A stretch of 39,280 bases of DNA, from NCBI GenBank assembly GCA_017560085.1, contig JAFYPA010000015.1:1-39280 (forward strand). Direction: 5' to 3'. The position numbers and the translations under genes were made by a program. The number at the start of each line of letters is the position of its first letter. Position 1 is the first letter of the stretch. The notes beneath the pieces are model-generated. The model was not told the origin of the DNA, ran no database searches, and saw only the letters and a list, made by a program, of their open reading frames with translations. This document shows, in pieces, positions 1 through 7,889 of the stretch. The DNA comes from Clostridia bacterium (lineage in GTDB: Bacteria; Bacillota; Clostridia; Oscillospirales; CAG-382).

Positions 1-257
1 CTCGCCGCACCGATTACCGCAAGATTGTCAGCCTCAGTACCGGACGCTGTAAATGTGAGAGTATAATTTCTCTCATCCGCACCGAGTGCCGAAAACAAAT
101 CACGCCTTGCCGTCTTCAGAAGCATCTCCGCACGGAAGCCGAGAGAATGAACGGAGGAGGGATTACCGTATTCATTTGTCATAATATCGTAAGCAACCTT
201 TGCCGATGATTCGTAAACCGCAGTGGTTGCCGCATTGTCAAAATATATTTCCTGCAA
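1..257 (-). CDS. Cysteine desulfurase (NifS/IscS type), 5' part only
   Basis: PLP-dependent enzyme that takes sulfur from cysteine for Fe-S clusters or tRNA thiolation. The visible N-terminal 85 residues read LQEIYFDNAATTAVYES, then a GNPSSVHSLG segment and TFTASGTEADN, which are hallmark N-terminal blocks of class V aminotransferase-fold cysteine desulfurases. The catalytic lysine and cysteine lie beyond the window edge. The start is TTG at 257: in this frame a TGA lies four codons upstream, there is no ATG, and a TGAGG ribosome site sits about 7 nt ahead. A consensus promoter lies directly upstream, so this is probably the first gene of its transcript. The family is clear, but which member it is cannot be told. 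Confidence 0.88.
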   Translation of the reverse strand, partial: MQEIYFDNAATTAVYESSAKVAYDIMTNEYGNPSSVHSLGFRAEMLLKTARRDLFSALGADERNYTLTFTASGTEADNLAVIGAA

Positions 258-285
258 AATAAAACCTCATCATATTTTTTTATTT

Positions 286-314
286 ATTATAACAAATAAT
301 GCCGATTTTGTCAA
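286..314 (-). promoter_or_regulatory. Promoter of the cysteine desulfurase gene
   Basis: On the minus strand TTGACA (309-314), a 17-bp spacer and TATAAT (286-291): an exact sigma-A consensus about 30 bp upstream of the TTG start. Confidence 0.8.
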
Positions 315-343
315 CTGCAATATAAACACTCACCGTTATACCT

Positions 344-850
344 TTACTTGCTTTGGCGATTTGTTGTAATACAAGCACTCTCGTGAATTGCCGCAAATGT
401 CGCTACGGAGCATACTGTAACAGATGTGTATTTTACATCCGCAAAAGTCAATGTTAACGGCAAAAGAAACAATAAAAATCCCGTAATTTTGTTCAATACG
501 GTGTGCAAGGATATAAGCTGCTTTTGGCAAGCATATCCCAATATAATATTGCCGATTTTAATGACTGCGATTAAAGCCCCCCATATCCAAATCGTGTAAG
601 GAACATTTATTGCAGGCAATATTTTAATCAAAGACACCGCCACGAACACAATGTCTGCTACAGTATCCATTTTAGCCCCGAATTCGGTGATGCTGTGTGT
701 CTTTCTTGCGATGGTGCCGTCTATCATATCACTGAAGCCGCAGAGGATATATATAATATAAAACCCCACCGAAAACACAGGAAAGAACAACATCAAAGCA
801 CTCCCAAAAATACGAAAAGCCGTGACAGTATTTGCAATATGCTTTATCAT
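344..850 (-). CDS. CDP-alcohol phosphatidyltransferase family protein
   Basis: Integral membrane enzyme joining a CDP-activated lipid (usually CDP-diacylglycerol) to an alcohol such as glycerol 3-phosphate. The 168-residue protein holds the complete signature D41-x2-D44-G45-x2-A48-R49-x8-G58-x3-D62-x3-D66, whose aspartates bind the two metal ions. About five to six hydrophobic segments surround it, and the length suits PgsA-like members. The ATG at 850 has an AAGGGG ribosome site. It lies downstream of the Gfo/Idh/MocA gene but is separated from it by a good terminator, so it probably has its own weak promoter. PgsA is the likeliest identity, but the motif does not fix the acceptor alcohol. 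Confidence 0.85.
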   Translation of the reverse strand: MIKHIANTVTAFRIFGSALMLFFPVFSVGFYIIYILCGFSDMIDGTIARKTHSITEFGAKMDTVADIVFVAVSLIKILPAINVPYTIWIWGALIAVIKIGNIILGYACQKQLISLHTVLNKITGFLLFLLPLTLTFADVKYTSVTVCSVATFAAIHESACITTNRQSK

Positions 851-881
851 CTGTACCCCTTAAATCAACTGCTTGATGAAA

Positions 882-910
882 GATAAAACGCCCGACGCAA
901 AGCCGAGCGT
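882..910 (-). terminator. Rho-independent terminator after the 928-1980 gene
   Basis: Minus-strand hairpin ACGCTCGGC / GTCGGGCGT (9 bp including two G-U pairs, 5-nt loop) followed by TTTTATCTTT. Confidence 0.75.
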
Positions 911-927
911 ATTATTTATATTAAAAA

Positions 928-1980
928 TCAGATAAGATCGTCAATCTTTACTTCATTGCCCGTATCGCTTGAAATATAAATAGCCTCAAGCATAGCCTGC
1001 ATCTGAATTGCAAGATCCATGGGGTACTTGTTTTCCGCACCGTCGCAAACATAGTCCGCGAATGCCTTAAGCTCAAACTCATAGGATGTGCCTCTGCGAG
1101 TCTGAATCTTTTCGTCTGTAAGATATCCGTCTCTTTCACCGTAGAGAGTAACGTCACCATCAATAACAACGCCCGCCTTTGTGCCGTAAAGCTGAAGCTT
1201 TGATGTGGAAGGACCGTTGATAGCATCGGAAACCTCGAATATCATAATAGCACCGTTTTCAAACTTGATGCATCCCGCACCCGCATCGTCAATGTCGAAT
1301 ACAAGTCCGTCAAGCTTTCTGCCGGGGTATCTTGTAATGCCCTTTGTCTTGAAGTCACCGATGGCGGTAAATACCTTAGCGGAAACGGAAACAGGCTTGG
1401 GACAACCCATAAGGAACCAGATGGAGTCAATTCTGTGAACACCGATATCAATAATACATCCGTGACCTGCATATCTCTTGTCGGTAAACCATCCCTCGGG
1501 TGTGTCTCTTCTTCTGATGTTGTGACCCTTAGCCATATAAATTTCACCGAGAGCACCGTTGTCGATAAGCTCCTTTACGGAAACATTCTGAGGTGCCCAT
1601 CTGTTGGGAACTGCAAGAGTGAACTTAACGCCCGCCTTGTTAACCTCTTCCATCATCTTTTTTGCACTCTCAAGGGATTCAGCCATAGGCTTTTCGCAAA
1701 GAATATCCTTGCCCGCACGAGCCGCCGCAATAACGCAGGGTGCGTGAGCCGCATTCCATGTACAAACGTCAACAGCATCAAGCTCAACGCTTGCAAGCAT
1801 ATCCTCAACGGATGTAAACCAATGGGGAATGTTGAATCTCTTTGCAAAGTCCTTTGCTCTTTCCTCGCAGATGTCGCAGACAGCAACAAGGTCGTATTTT
1901 TCGTATGTTGTAAGATAGGGGATGTGTGCAACCTCTGCAATGTGTCCCGCACCGCACAGACCGATTCTGATTTTTTTCAT
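928..1980 (-). CDS. Gfo/Idh/MocA family oxidoreductase (paralogue A)
   Basis: NAD(P)-dependent sugar or polyol dehydrogenase, expected in the cytosol. Of its 350 residues, the N-terminal Rossmann fold has G7-L-C-G10-A-G12, and the family signature E96-K97-P98 follows (in LCEKPMA). The C-terminal alpha/beta domain carries D178-x3-H182 (DIGVH), matching the catalytic Asp/His of the family. The ATG at 1980 has AAGGAG 8 nt upstream. It is the most divergent of three paralogues here; the other two share the RRRGTPTGWFTDKK and SGGGPVIDIGVH blocks almost exactly. The promoter is its own and carries an AraC-type direct repeat. The substrate is unknown; the GH29-like hydrolase beside it suggests a released monosaccharide or its oxidised form. 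Confidence 0.9.
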   Translation of the reverse strand: MKKIRIGLCGAGHIAEVAHIPYLTTYEKYDLVAVCDICEERAKDFAKRFNIPHWFTSVEDMLASVELDAVDVCTWNAAHAPCVIAAARAGKDILCEKPMAESLESAKKMMEEVNKAGVKFTLAVPNRWAPQNVSVKELIDNGALGEIYMAKGHNIRRRDTPEGWFTDKRYAGHGCIIDIGVHRIDSIWFLMGCPKPVSVSAKVFTAIGDFKTKGITRYPGRKLDGLVFDIDDAGAGCIKFENGAIMIFEVSDAINGPSTSKLQLYGTKAGVVIDGDVTLYGERDGYLTDEKIQTRRGTSYEFELKAFADYVCDGAENKYPMDLAIQMQAMLEAIYISSDTGNEVKIDDLI

Positions 1981-2031
1981 TTTGACTTTCTCCTTTTAAA
2001 GCTTTGTGCATCATACCGATGCTGTGTTTTC

Positions 2032-2060
2032 ATTATAAATCAAAAAAATGAATAATACAA
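2032..2060 (-). promoter_or_regulatory. Promoter of Gfo/Idh/MocA gene A
   Basis: Minus-strand TTGTAT (2055-2060), 17 bp, TATAAT (2032-2037). The poor -35 next to an upstream direct repeat suggests activator dependence. Confidence 0.7.
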
Positions 2061-2061
2061 T

Positions 2062-2092
2062 ACTGATATTGATTAGAATTTTCACTATATTG
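2062..2092 (-). promoter_or_regulatory. Putative AraC-type activator site upstream of gene A
   Basis: Minus-strand direct repeat CAATATAGTG (2083-2092) and CAATATCAGT (2062-2071), 21 bp apart start to start, with the proximal copy ending 1 nt before the -35. The distal half-site recurs exactly at 5555-5564 at the same distance from another promoter. Confidence 0.5.
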
Positions 2093-2127
2093 ACTTTTTG
2101 AGGTGAAATTTTCAACAGCCTAAAATA

Positions 2128-3126
2128 TCATTTGAGTTCGCAAAGCTTAGACATACATTCATATTGTAATTCATTTATCTTTTCGTCATTGATGAATTGA
2201 GTATCAAACATCACTATTCCGCCTTTGTCGTTTACTGCTTTTACATAATCTCTGAACTGTTCCGGGGTATATCTCAGTTTTTTCTTATCGTCTTTATTAC
2301 CTACCCAAATTCCTGTACTTCTGTCACCGGTATCCCACCAGAAGCCATTGCACAGAAATTCAAACCATTGAGCATTTCCAACATAAGAACTTTCCGGAAC
2401 AGGAAGAAGCTCACCTGTTTCTCCGCTTGTGAAATCGTCAAGTATACACGGTGCATTGTGTCCGGTATTACAAAAGCCTGCATTGAATGCAGTAAGAGCA
2501 TCCGGATTGCCTTTTCTGATTGCCTCCTTGTATTTTGAAAGCAATCGGATTCTCGTATCTTCCTTATACAAATCACTAAAGCATCCGTCTATCCACCATG
2601 CAAATACTCTGTCTCCGTATTTAACAGCATATTCTTCAAGCACTTCACACCATTTGTCAACAAAGCTCTCGGGGATATATTCAGGGGTCTTTACAAGGGG
2701 AGTCCACTTTCCGTCAATACAAACCGGCTGATTGGTTGTAAAGCCGAACGCTTTGCTTGCTCTGCCGCTTGTGTCACGGCACGGACCGTCACCTGTATAA
2801 TACAGCATAAGATCGATATCATATTTTCTGAGAGCATCGGAAAGATCGAGTATCAGATCTCTTTGAGCACATGCTTCTCCGTTTTTGTAACCGGTAATTC
2901 TGTTGTAAGCGTCATTTGGGGCAATCATTGTGCGAGTAACCTGCATTATTGTAATTCCGAAGAAGCCGCATCCAAGCTCATGAAGCTGCTTTGCCCACAG
3001 ATTAACATCAACCTTTGAAACTCTTTCATCCCATGCCTTGCCGTCATTACCACCGAGAAAGTGACAGAATATGCCCCATTTCTTCGATCTGAATCTTTCG
3101 AGATTTGATTGAACGCTCATGCTCAT
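2128..3126 (-). CDS. GH29-like (alpha-L-fucosidase-like) glycoside hydrolase
   Basis: A 332-residue single-domain protein with the outline of the GH29 (beta/alpha)8 barrel. It has KKWGIFCHFLGG near the N-terminus (compare WGxxxH in fucosidases), an RDLILDLSDALRKYDIDLMLYY strand-helix region, and VFAWWIDGC with D180 in the position of the catalytic nucleophile. It is shorter than most fucosidases (about 400-500 residues) and lacks the C-terminal beta-sandwich. No signal peptide is visible, so it should be intracellular. The ATG at 3126 has a weak GAAAGG site. Flanking Gfo/Idh/MocA genes fit release of a sugar followed by oxidation. The assignment rests on fold-level motifs; substrate specificity is not established. 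Confidence 0.6.
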   Translation of the reverse strand: MSMSVQSNLERFRSKKWGIFCHFLGGNDGKAWDERVSKVDVNLWAKQLHELGCGFFGITIMQVTRTMIAPNDAYNRITGYKNGEACAQRDLILDLSDALRKYDIDLMLYYTGDGPCRDTSGRASKAFGFTTNQPVCIDGKWTPLVKTPEYIPESFVDKWCEVLEEYAVKYGDRVFAWWIDGCFSDLYKEDTRIRLLSKYKEAIRKGNPDALTAFNAGFCNTGHNAPCILDDFTSGETGELLPVPESSYVGNAQWFEFLCNGFWWDTGDRSTGIWVGNKDDKKKLRYTPEQFRDYVKAVNDKGGIVMFDTQFINDEKINELQYECMSKLCELK

Positions 3127-3154
3127 TTCTGCCTTTCATCATTGGATAATATTA

Positions 3155-3193
3155 TTAAAAAAACAAGAGCTGAATATTAAGCTCAGCCCTTGT
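3155..3193 (-). terminator. Rho-independent terminator after Gfo/Idh/MocA gene B
   Basis: Minus-strand ACAAG-G-GCTGA, 9-nt loop, TCAGC-T-CTTGT (two 5-bp stems around one mismatch), then seven T residues. It lies between gene B and the GH29-like gene, so the latter is expressed by read-through or from an unseen promoter. Confidence 0.75.
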
Positions 3194-3247
3194 ATTCCTG
3201 ACAGACCGCAAGTGCTGCCATAATATTATATTGTTCTGCGGATATAA

Positions 3248-4306
3248 TCAGTCGAGATTAATCTTAACCTCTCTCTTTGCCGCAGCGGAATCGTAAATAC
3301 CCTGAAGCATGCTCTGCATCTGAACAGCCTGCTCGATGGGATACTTGTTTTCCTCCTCGGAAATGTTGCCGAGAGCATAGTTTGCGAAGTAACGAAGCTC
3401 GTTTTCAAAGAAGTTGCAATCGGTAAACTTAACCTCATCGTCGGAGAGCCAGCCGAACTTTTCACCGTAAACAATAGGCTTGGGGTCTACAATTGCGCCT
3501 GCCTTTGTGCCGTAAAGCTGTGTTTCACCAAGTCCGGGACCGTTGATAGCCCATGTAGCCTCGAAAATCATCATTGCGCCGTTTTCGAATCTGATGATAC
3601 CTGCACCCGAATCCTCTGTGTCAAAGTTGCCCTCGGGAGAGGGATGACCCTGCCATCTTGAGCAGTCGCGTGTCTGATAGTTTCCGAAGGGAGCCGCTGT
3701 CATTGCGGAAACAGCAACGGGCTTGGGACAACCCATAAGGAACCAAGCGGCGTCAATCTTGTGTACACCGATATCAATAACGGGACCGCCACCGGAAACC
3801 TTCTTGTCTGTAAACCAGCCTGTGGGAGTGCCTCTTCTTCTGATGTTCTGTGTTCTTGCAAGGTAAATGTCACCGAGCTCGCCCGATTCGATAACCTCCT
3901 TAAGAGCCATATTGGGAGCCGCCCATCTGTTGGGAACTGCAAGCATAAACTTTACGCCGTTTTCCTTAACAGCCGCCATCATTCTCTTTGCGGCATCAAG
4001 ACTTGCGGCCATAGGCTTTTCACAGCAGATTGCCTTACCTGCCTTTGCGGCGGCAATTGCACAGGTCTCGTGACCGTTGTTCCACGTACAGATGTCAACA
4101 GCGTCAAGCTCACACTTTTCAAGCATTTCTTCAACAGAGCCGTAGTAGTTGGGAATGTTGAACTTTTCGGCAGCAGCCTTTGCTCTTTCAATTGTAATGT
4201 CGCAGATTGCAACGATTTCCGCCTCTTCAATCTTCTGATAGCTGGGAAGATGAGCGGATGTAGCTATATTTCCGGCACCGCAGATACCGATTCTGATTTT
4301 TTTCAT
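3248..4306 (-). CDS. Gfo/Idh/MocA family oxidoreductase (paralogue B)
   Basis: NAD(P)-dependent sugar dehydrogenase of 352 residues. The Rossmann motif GICGAGNIA lies at residues 7-15, CCEKPMA holds the EKP signature, and SGGGPVIDIGVHKID carries the catalytic-domain Asp and His. The AAGGAG site is 7 nt before the ATG. It follows paralogue C by 51 bp on the same strand and is very similar to it (shared PNRWA, RRRGTPTGWFTDKK, CPKPVAVSAMTAAP and HPSPEGNFDTEDSGAG-type blocks), which points to tandem duplication. Genes C and B likely form one transcript ending at the terminator at 3155-3193. The substrate is unknown. Confidence 0.9.
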   Translation of the reverse strand: MKKIRIGICGAGNIATSAHLPSYQKIEEAEIVAICDITIERAKAAAEKFNIPNYYGSVEEMLEKCELDAVDICTWNNGHETCAIAAAKAGKAICCEKPMAASLDAAKRMMAAVKENGVKFMLAVPNRWAAPNMALKEVIESGELGDIYLARTQNIRRRGTPTGWFTDKKVSGGGPVIDIGVHKIDAAWFLMGCPKPVAVSAMTAAPFGNYQTRDCSRWQGHPSPEGNFDTEDSGAGIIRFENGAMMIFEATWAINGPGLGETQLYGTKAGAIVDPKPIVYGEKFGWLSDDEVKFTDCNFFENELRYFANYALGNISEEENKYPIEQAVQMQSMLQGIYDSAAAKREVKINLD

Positions 4307-4357
4307 AACAATTCTCCTTAGTTTAAAAATAGAATGTAAGTGAAATCACGGCAGAAA

Positions 4358-5416
4358 TCAAAGCTTGATTTCAACCTCTTCGCCTGCAGCGGCGGAGTCG
4401 TAAATACCCTGAAGAATACTCTGCATCTGTACAGCCTTTTCGATGGGGTATCTGTTTTCAGCCTCGGAAATGTCACCTCTTACGTACTTTGCAAAGTATG
4501 TAAGCTCGTTAACGCCCGCATTCTGCTTTGCAACAGTAACCTCGTTGTCGGAAAGGAATCCGCCGGTTTCACCGTAAATCTTGAATTTGTCCTGAAGTAC
4601 AACAGCGCCTGCCTTGGAGCCGTAAATCTGAATGCCGTTCTTTTCGGGACCGTTGATAGCCCATGCGCATTCAAAGAGAATCATAGCACCGTTTTCGAAT
4701 CTTACGCATCCTGCACCTGAGTCCTCAGTATCGAAATTACCCTCGGGGGAAGGATTGCCCTGCCATCTGGAAACGCCCTTTGTCTTGAATTCACCGATGG
4801 GAGCCGCGGTCATAGCGGAAACTGTTACGGGCTTGGGACAGCCGAGAAGATTCCACGCCGCGTCAATGCAGTGAACACCGATATCAATAACGGGACCGCC
4901 ACCGGAATGCTTCTTGTCTGTAAACCATCCTGTGGGAGTACCTCTTCTTCTGATGTAATGTGCTCTTGCAAGGTAAACGTCACCGAAGTCACCGTTGTCA
5001 ACCATTTCTCTGATAACCTCGTTTGCTCTTGTCCATCTGTTGGGAACAGCAAGCATAAACTTTACGCCTGCCTTCTTGACCTCATCGTACATTTCCTTTG
5101 CATCCGCAAGGCTTGCCGCCATAGGCTTTTCACAGCAGATATCCTTACCTGCGCGAGCGGCTGCAATTGTACAGGTCTTGTGACCGTCGTTCCATGTGCA
5201 GATATCCACAGCATCAATTTCACAGCCTGCGAGCATTTCGTCAACAGAGCCGAAGTAGTGGGGGATATTGAACTTTTCTGCGGCAGCCTTAGCTCTTTCG
5301 ATTGTGATGTCGCAGATTGCAACTATCTCAACGTCATCAATCTTCTCATAAGAGGGAAGATGCATGCTTGTCGCAATGTTACCTGCACCGCAGATACCGA
5401 TTCTGATTTTTTTCAT
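4358..5416 (-). CDS. Gfo/Idh/MocA family oxidoreductase (paralogue C)
   Basis: NAD(P)-dependent sugar dehydrogenase of 352 residues and first gene of the C-B transcript. The start at 5416 (MKKIRIGICGAGN) is chosen over an in-frame ATG 21 nt upstream because a full AGGAGG site (5425-5430) lies 8 nt before it. Motifs match paralogue B: GICGAGNIA, CCEKPMA, RRRGTPTGWFTDKK, GGGPVIDIGVHCIDAAW. The leader is about 80 nt. A promoter with an extended -10 and an AraC-type repeat lies upstream, so induction by a sugar is likely. Which sugar cannot be told. Confidence 0.9.
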   Translation of the reverse strand: MKKIRIGICGAGNIATSMHLPSYEKIDDVEIVAICDITIERAKAAAEKFNIPHYFGSVDEMLAGCEIDAVDICTWNDGHKTCTIAAARAGKDICCEKPMAASLADAKEMYDEVKKAGVKFMLAVPNRWTRANEVIREMVDNGDFGDVYLARAHYIRRRGTPTGWFTDKKHSGGGPVIDIGVHCIDAAWNLLGCPKPVTVSAMTAAPIGEFKTKGVSRWQGNPSPEGNFDTEDSGAGCVRFENGAMILFECAWAINGPEKNGIQIYGSKAGAVVLQDKFKIYGETGGFLSDNEVTVAKQNAGVNELTYFAKYVRGDISEAENRYPIEKAVQMQSILQGIYDSAAAGEEVEIKL

Positions 5417-5502
5417 TTTGATAACCTCCTGTACCAAAAGTACAATTTATGTACCATATTTATAAAGTACTGCTTAAGCTACAGCTTGTCACTGTAATGC
5501 CA

Positions 5503-5531
5503 ATTATAACATAAAGAATTACATACATAAA
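5503..5531 (-). promoter_or_regulatory. Promoter of the Gfo/Idh/MocA C-B operon
   Basis: Minus-strand extended -10 TGTTATAAT (TATAAT at 5503-5508). The hexamer 17 bp upstream is only TTTATG (5526-5531), a poor -35 consistent with activation from the repeat at 5534-5564. Confidence 0.6.
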
Positions 5532-5533
5532 GT

Positions 5534-5564
5534 GTCTATTTTGCTTAAAAATAACACTATATTG
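5534..5564 (-). promoter_or_regulatory. Putative AraC-type activator site upstream of the C-B operon
   Basis: Minus-strand CAATATAGTG (5555-5564) and CAAAATAGAC (5534-5543), again 21 bp apart start to start and ending 2 nt before the -35 position. The distal half-site is identical to that of gene A, and both are TA-rich in the 11-nt gap. Confidence 0.5.
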
Positions 5565-5577
5565 CTTTTATTGAAAA

Positions 5578-7632
5578 TCAGCGTTTTTTCTTGGTTCCCT
5601 TGACAGCCTTGGGCTTGCTCTTAGCCCAGCCCTTTTTTGACGGAGAAGACGAAGCACCGCCGGGCTTCTTTTCCGTTCTCTTAGGAGTGTTATTCCCCCT
5701 TGAAGAGTCCTTCTTGCGGCCGAATTCCCTCGAATCCTTCGGCATACTTCTGCCACTCTTGGACGGAGCTTTTCTGTCAACGGTAAAATCGGGAGTCCTT
5801 GCCGAAGCACCCGCACCGCCTCTTCCGAGAAGCTCTCTTGCATCCTTTCTTCCCGTCATCTCAATGGCACGAAGAACAAGCTGTCTGTTTTCCGGCTTGT
5901 TGTACTGAAGAAGGGCTCTCTGTATTTTCTTTTCCTCGTAGCTCGTCGGAATGTAAACCTCTTCACCGGTAAACGGATTTATTCCCGTGTGATACATAGT
6001 GGTGGACGCCGTGGACGGAGTAGGGTAGAAGTCCTGCACCTGCTCGGGACGGATGTCGTTTTTCTTAAGATAAAGCGCAAGGTCGATAGCCTCATTCACC
6101 GTGCTTCCCGGGTGCGATGACATAAGATAGGGAACAAGATATTGCTCAAGTCCCGCCTTTTCGGTAGTCCTGAAATATCTGTTGCAGAATGTATTGTAAA
6201 TATCAACATTGGGCTTGCCCATCTGCGAAAGCACTTTGGGAGAAATATGCTCGGGAGCGACCTTAAGCTGTCCGCTGACATGATGCTTTACAAGCTCCTC
6301 AAGGAATGTGGGATTCTTGTCCGCAACAACATAGTCAAATCTGACTCCCGAGCGGACAAATACCTTCTTGATTCCGGGAATCTTCCTCATCTCACGAAGT
6401 ATGTCAACATATTCCGTGTGGTCAACAACAAGATTCTTGCAGGGCGTGGGAGAAAGACACCTTCTGTGATTGCAGACACCTCTCTTGCCCTCAAGCACAT
6501 CCTTGCAGGGACTGTATCTGAAGTTAGCCGTAGGACCTCCCACATCGTGAATATATCCCTTGAATCCGGGGAGAGTTGTAAGCAATTTTGCCTCTGCAAG
6601 CACCGATTCCTTGCTTCGTGAAACAACATTTCGTCCCTGATGATAAGCAATCGCACAGAAGGCACATCCGCCGAAGCAGCCTCTGTTGTGTGTAACGGAA
6701 AACTCAACCTCATCAAGTGCCGCAATGCCTCCGAACTTGTCGTAGTAAGGATGCCAGGTTCTTGTGTAGGGGAGTGAATAAATCTTATCAAGCTCCTCGC
6801 GTGTAAGAATGGGAGGCGGAGGATTCTGGATAATTTTGCAGTTGTCGTAAAGCTCAACAACAGCCTTTCCGTGGCTGTCCGTGTTTGCATACTGTGCCTT
6901 GAATGCCTTTGCGTATTCCTCGTTGTCAACCTTGAGTGTGTTGTAATCGGAGGTTTCGATATAATCGCAATTAGGCACAAAATCAAGCGGTGCCTTGACA
7001 ACAGTACCCTTTATATCCTTGAGCTTTTCAATCGGTACACCCTTGTCAAGAAGCCTTGCAAGCGTAACAATGGTATACTCGCCCATACCGTAGGAAAGAA
7101 TATCTGCACCTGAATCAATAAGAATGCTTCTGCGTACCTTGTTGTCCCAGTAATCGTAGTGAGCGAATCTGCGGAGCGAAGCCTCAAGACCGCCTATGAT
7201 AATCGGAACATTACCGTAAGCCTCTCTTATTCTGTTGCAGTAAACGATAGTCGCTCTGTCGGGGCGGTGTCCCGCTTCCTTGTTTGGCGAATAGTAGTCG
7301 TCCGAGCGTCTCTTCTTTGATGCGGTGTAATGGGCAACCATAGAGTCAATATTGCCCGCGCTTACAAGAAACGCAAGCCTTGGCTTTCCGAATCTGCAGA
7401 CACCCATTTTGCTTGCCGCCTTGAAGGATGTTTTCCATTCGGGCTGAGCAATAATGCCGACGGAAAAGCCCGCATCCTCAAGCACTCTCGAAATAATCGC
7501 AGTACCGAAGGAAGGATGGTCAACGTAAGCATCGCCGCTTATATATACAAAATCAACCTGCTCCACACCCTCGGGAAGCTCCGAGGGAAACATGGGTATA
7601 GGCTTTGTGCCGAGTCTTGGAAGGTAAGTCAT
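5578..7632 (-). CDS. ygiQ: YgiQ family radical SAM protein
   Basis: Radical SAM enzyme of the conserved YgiQ/UPF0313 family, whose reaction is unknown. The 684 residues begin with the family N-terminus (FVYISGDAYVDHPSFGTAIISRVLE), followed by a cobalamin-binding-like region with GGLEASLRRFAHYDYWDNKVR. The radical SAM cysteines lie in NRGCFGGCAFCA (C-x3-C-x2-C). Later blocks include YIHDVGGPTANFR, a cysteine-rich CNHRRCLSPTPCKNL, and LKVAPEHISPKVL. The last 70 or so residues are a Lys/Arg/Ser-rich low-complexity tail, which may contact RNA. Transcribed alone from its own promoter. Confidence 0.95.
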   Translation of the reverse strand: MTYLPRLGTKPIPMFPSELPEGVEQVDFVYISGDAYVDHPSFGTAIISRVLEDAGFSVGIIAQPEWKTSFKAASKMGVCRFGKPRLAFLVSAGNIDSMVAHYTASKKRRSDDYYSPNKEAGHRPDRATIVYCNRIREAYGNVPIIIGGLEASLRRFAHYDYWDNKVRRSILIDSGADILSYGMGEYTIVTLARLLDKGVPIEKLKDIKGTVVKAPLDFVPNCDYIETSDYNTLKVDNEEYAKAFKAQYANTDSHGKAVVELYDNCKIIQNPPPPILTREELDKIYSLPYTRTWHPYYDKFGGIAALDEVEFSVTHNRGCFGGCAFCAIAYHQGRNVVSRSKESVLAEAKLLTTLPGFKGYIHDVGGPTANFRYSPCKDVLEGKRGVCNHRRCLSPTPCKNLVVDHTEYVDILREMRKIPGIKKVFVRSGVRFDYVVADKNPTFLEELVKHHVSGQLKVAPEHISPKVLSQMGKPNVDIYNTFCNRYFRTTEKAGLEQYLVPYLMSSHPGSTVNEAIDLALYLKKNDIRPEQVQDFYPTPSTASTTMYHTGINPFTGEEVYIPTSYEEKKIQRALLQYNKPENRQLVLRAIEMTGRKDARELLGRGGAGASARTPDFTVDRKAPSKSGRSMPKDSREFGRKKDSSRGNNTPKRTEKKPGGASSSPSKKGWAKSKPKAVKGTKKKR

Positions 7633-7664
7633 AAAAATCTCCCTTGAGTATTTTAATATATAAA

Positions 7665-7693
7665 ATTATATAACAAATATAAGAAAAAGTCAA
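7665..7693 (-). promoter_or_regulatory. Promoter of ygiQ
   Basis: Minus-strand TTGACT (7688-7693), 17 bp, TATAAT (7665-7670), about 30 bp before the ATG. Confidence 0.75.
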
Positions 7694-7740
7694 CAGCAAT
7701 GTTTTCGGCTTCCGATTAAACTAAAATGTGTCGGTATTTT

Positions 7741-7781
7741 GAATTTGACCGTGTGCGTGCGAAAAAAACACCCTCAAATTC
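7741..7781. other. Dyad symmetry between ygiQ and asnA
   Basis: Perfect 8-bp inverted repeat GAATTTGA (7741-7748) / TCAAATTC (7774-7781), with an inner GTGT/ACAC pair at 7751-7754 and 7768-7771. It lies 40-odd bp upstream of the asnA -35 and outside both transcripts. It could be an operator or chance; no T-run follows. Confidence 0.25.
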
Positions 7782-7823
7782 CGTGTAAGCAAGGGAAAAA
7801 GATAAAAAAATTTATTTTAGCTA

Positions 7824-7852
7824 TTGCATTTCTTTCAATGGTGTGTTATAAT
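7824..7852 (+). promoter_or_regulatory. Promoter of asnA
   Basis: TTGCAT (7824-7829), 17 bp, TATAAT (7847-7852) with an extended TGT before the -10. The predicted leader is only about 30 nt, so there is no room for a T-box or riboswitch. Confidence 0.75.
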
Positions 7853-7889
7853 ATAGGATGTTATATTTTGTTTGTCACGGGAGGAAGTT

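Noticed and set aside
7633..7889. T-box or riboswitch before asnA
   Set aside because: The promoter leaves only about 30 nt of leader, and no specifier or antiterminator elements are seen.
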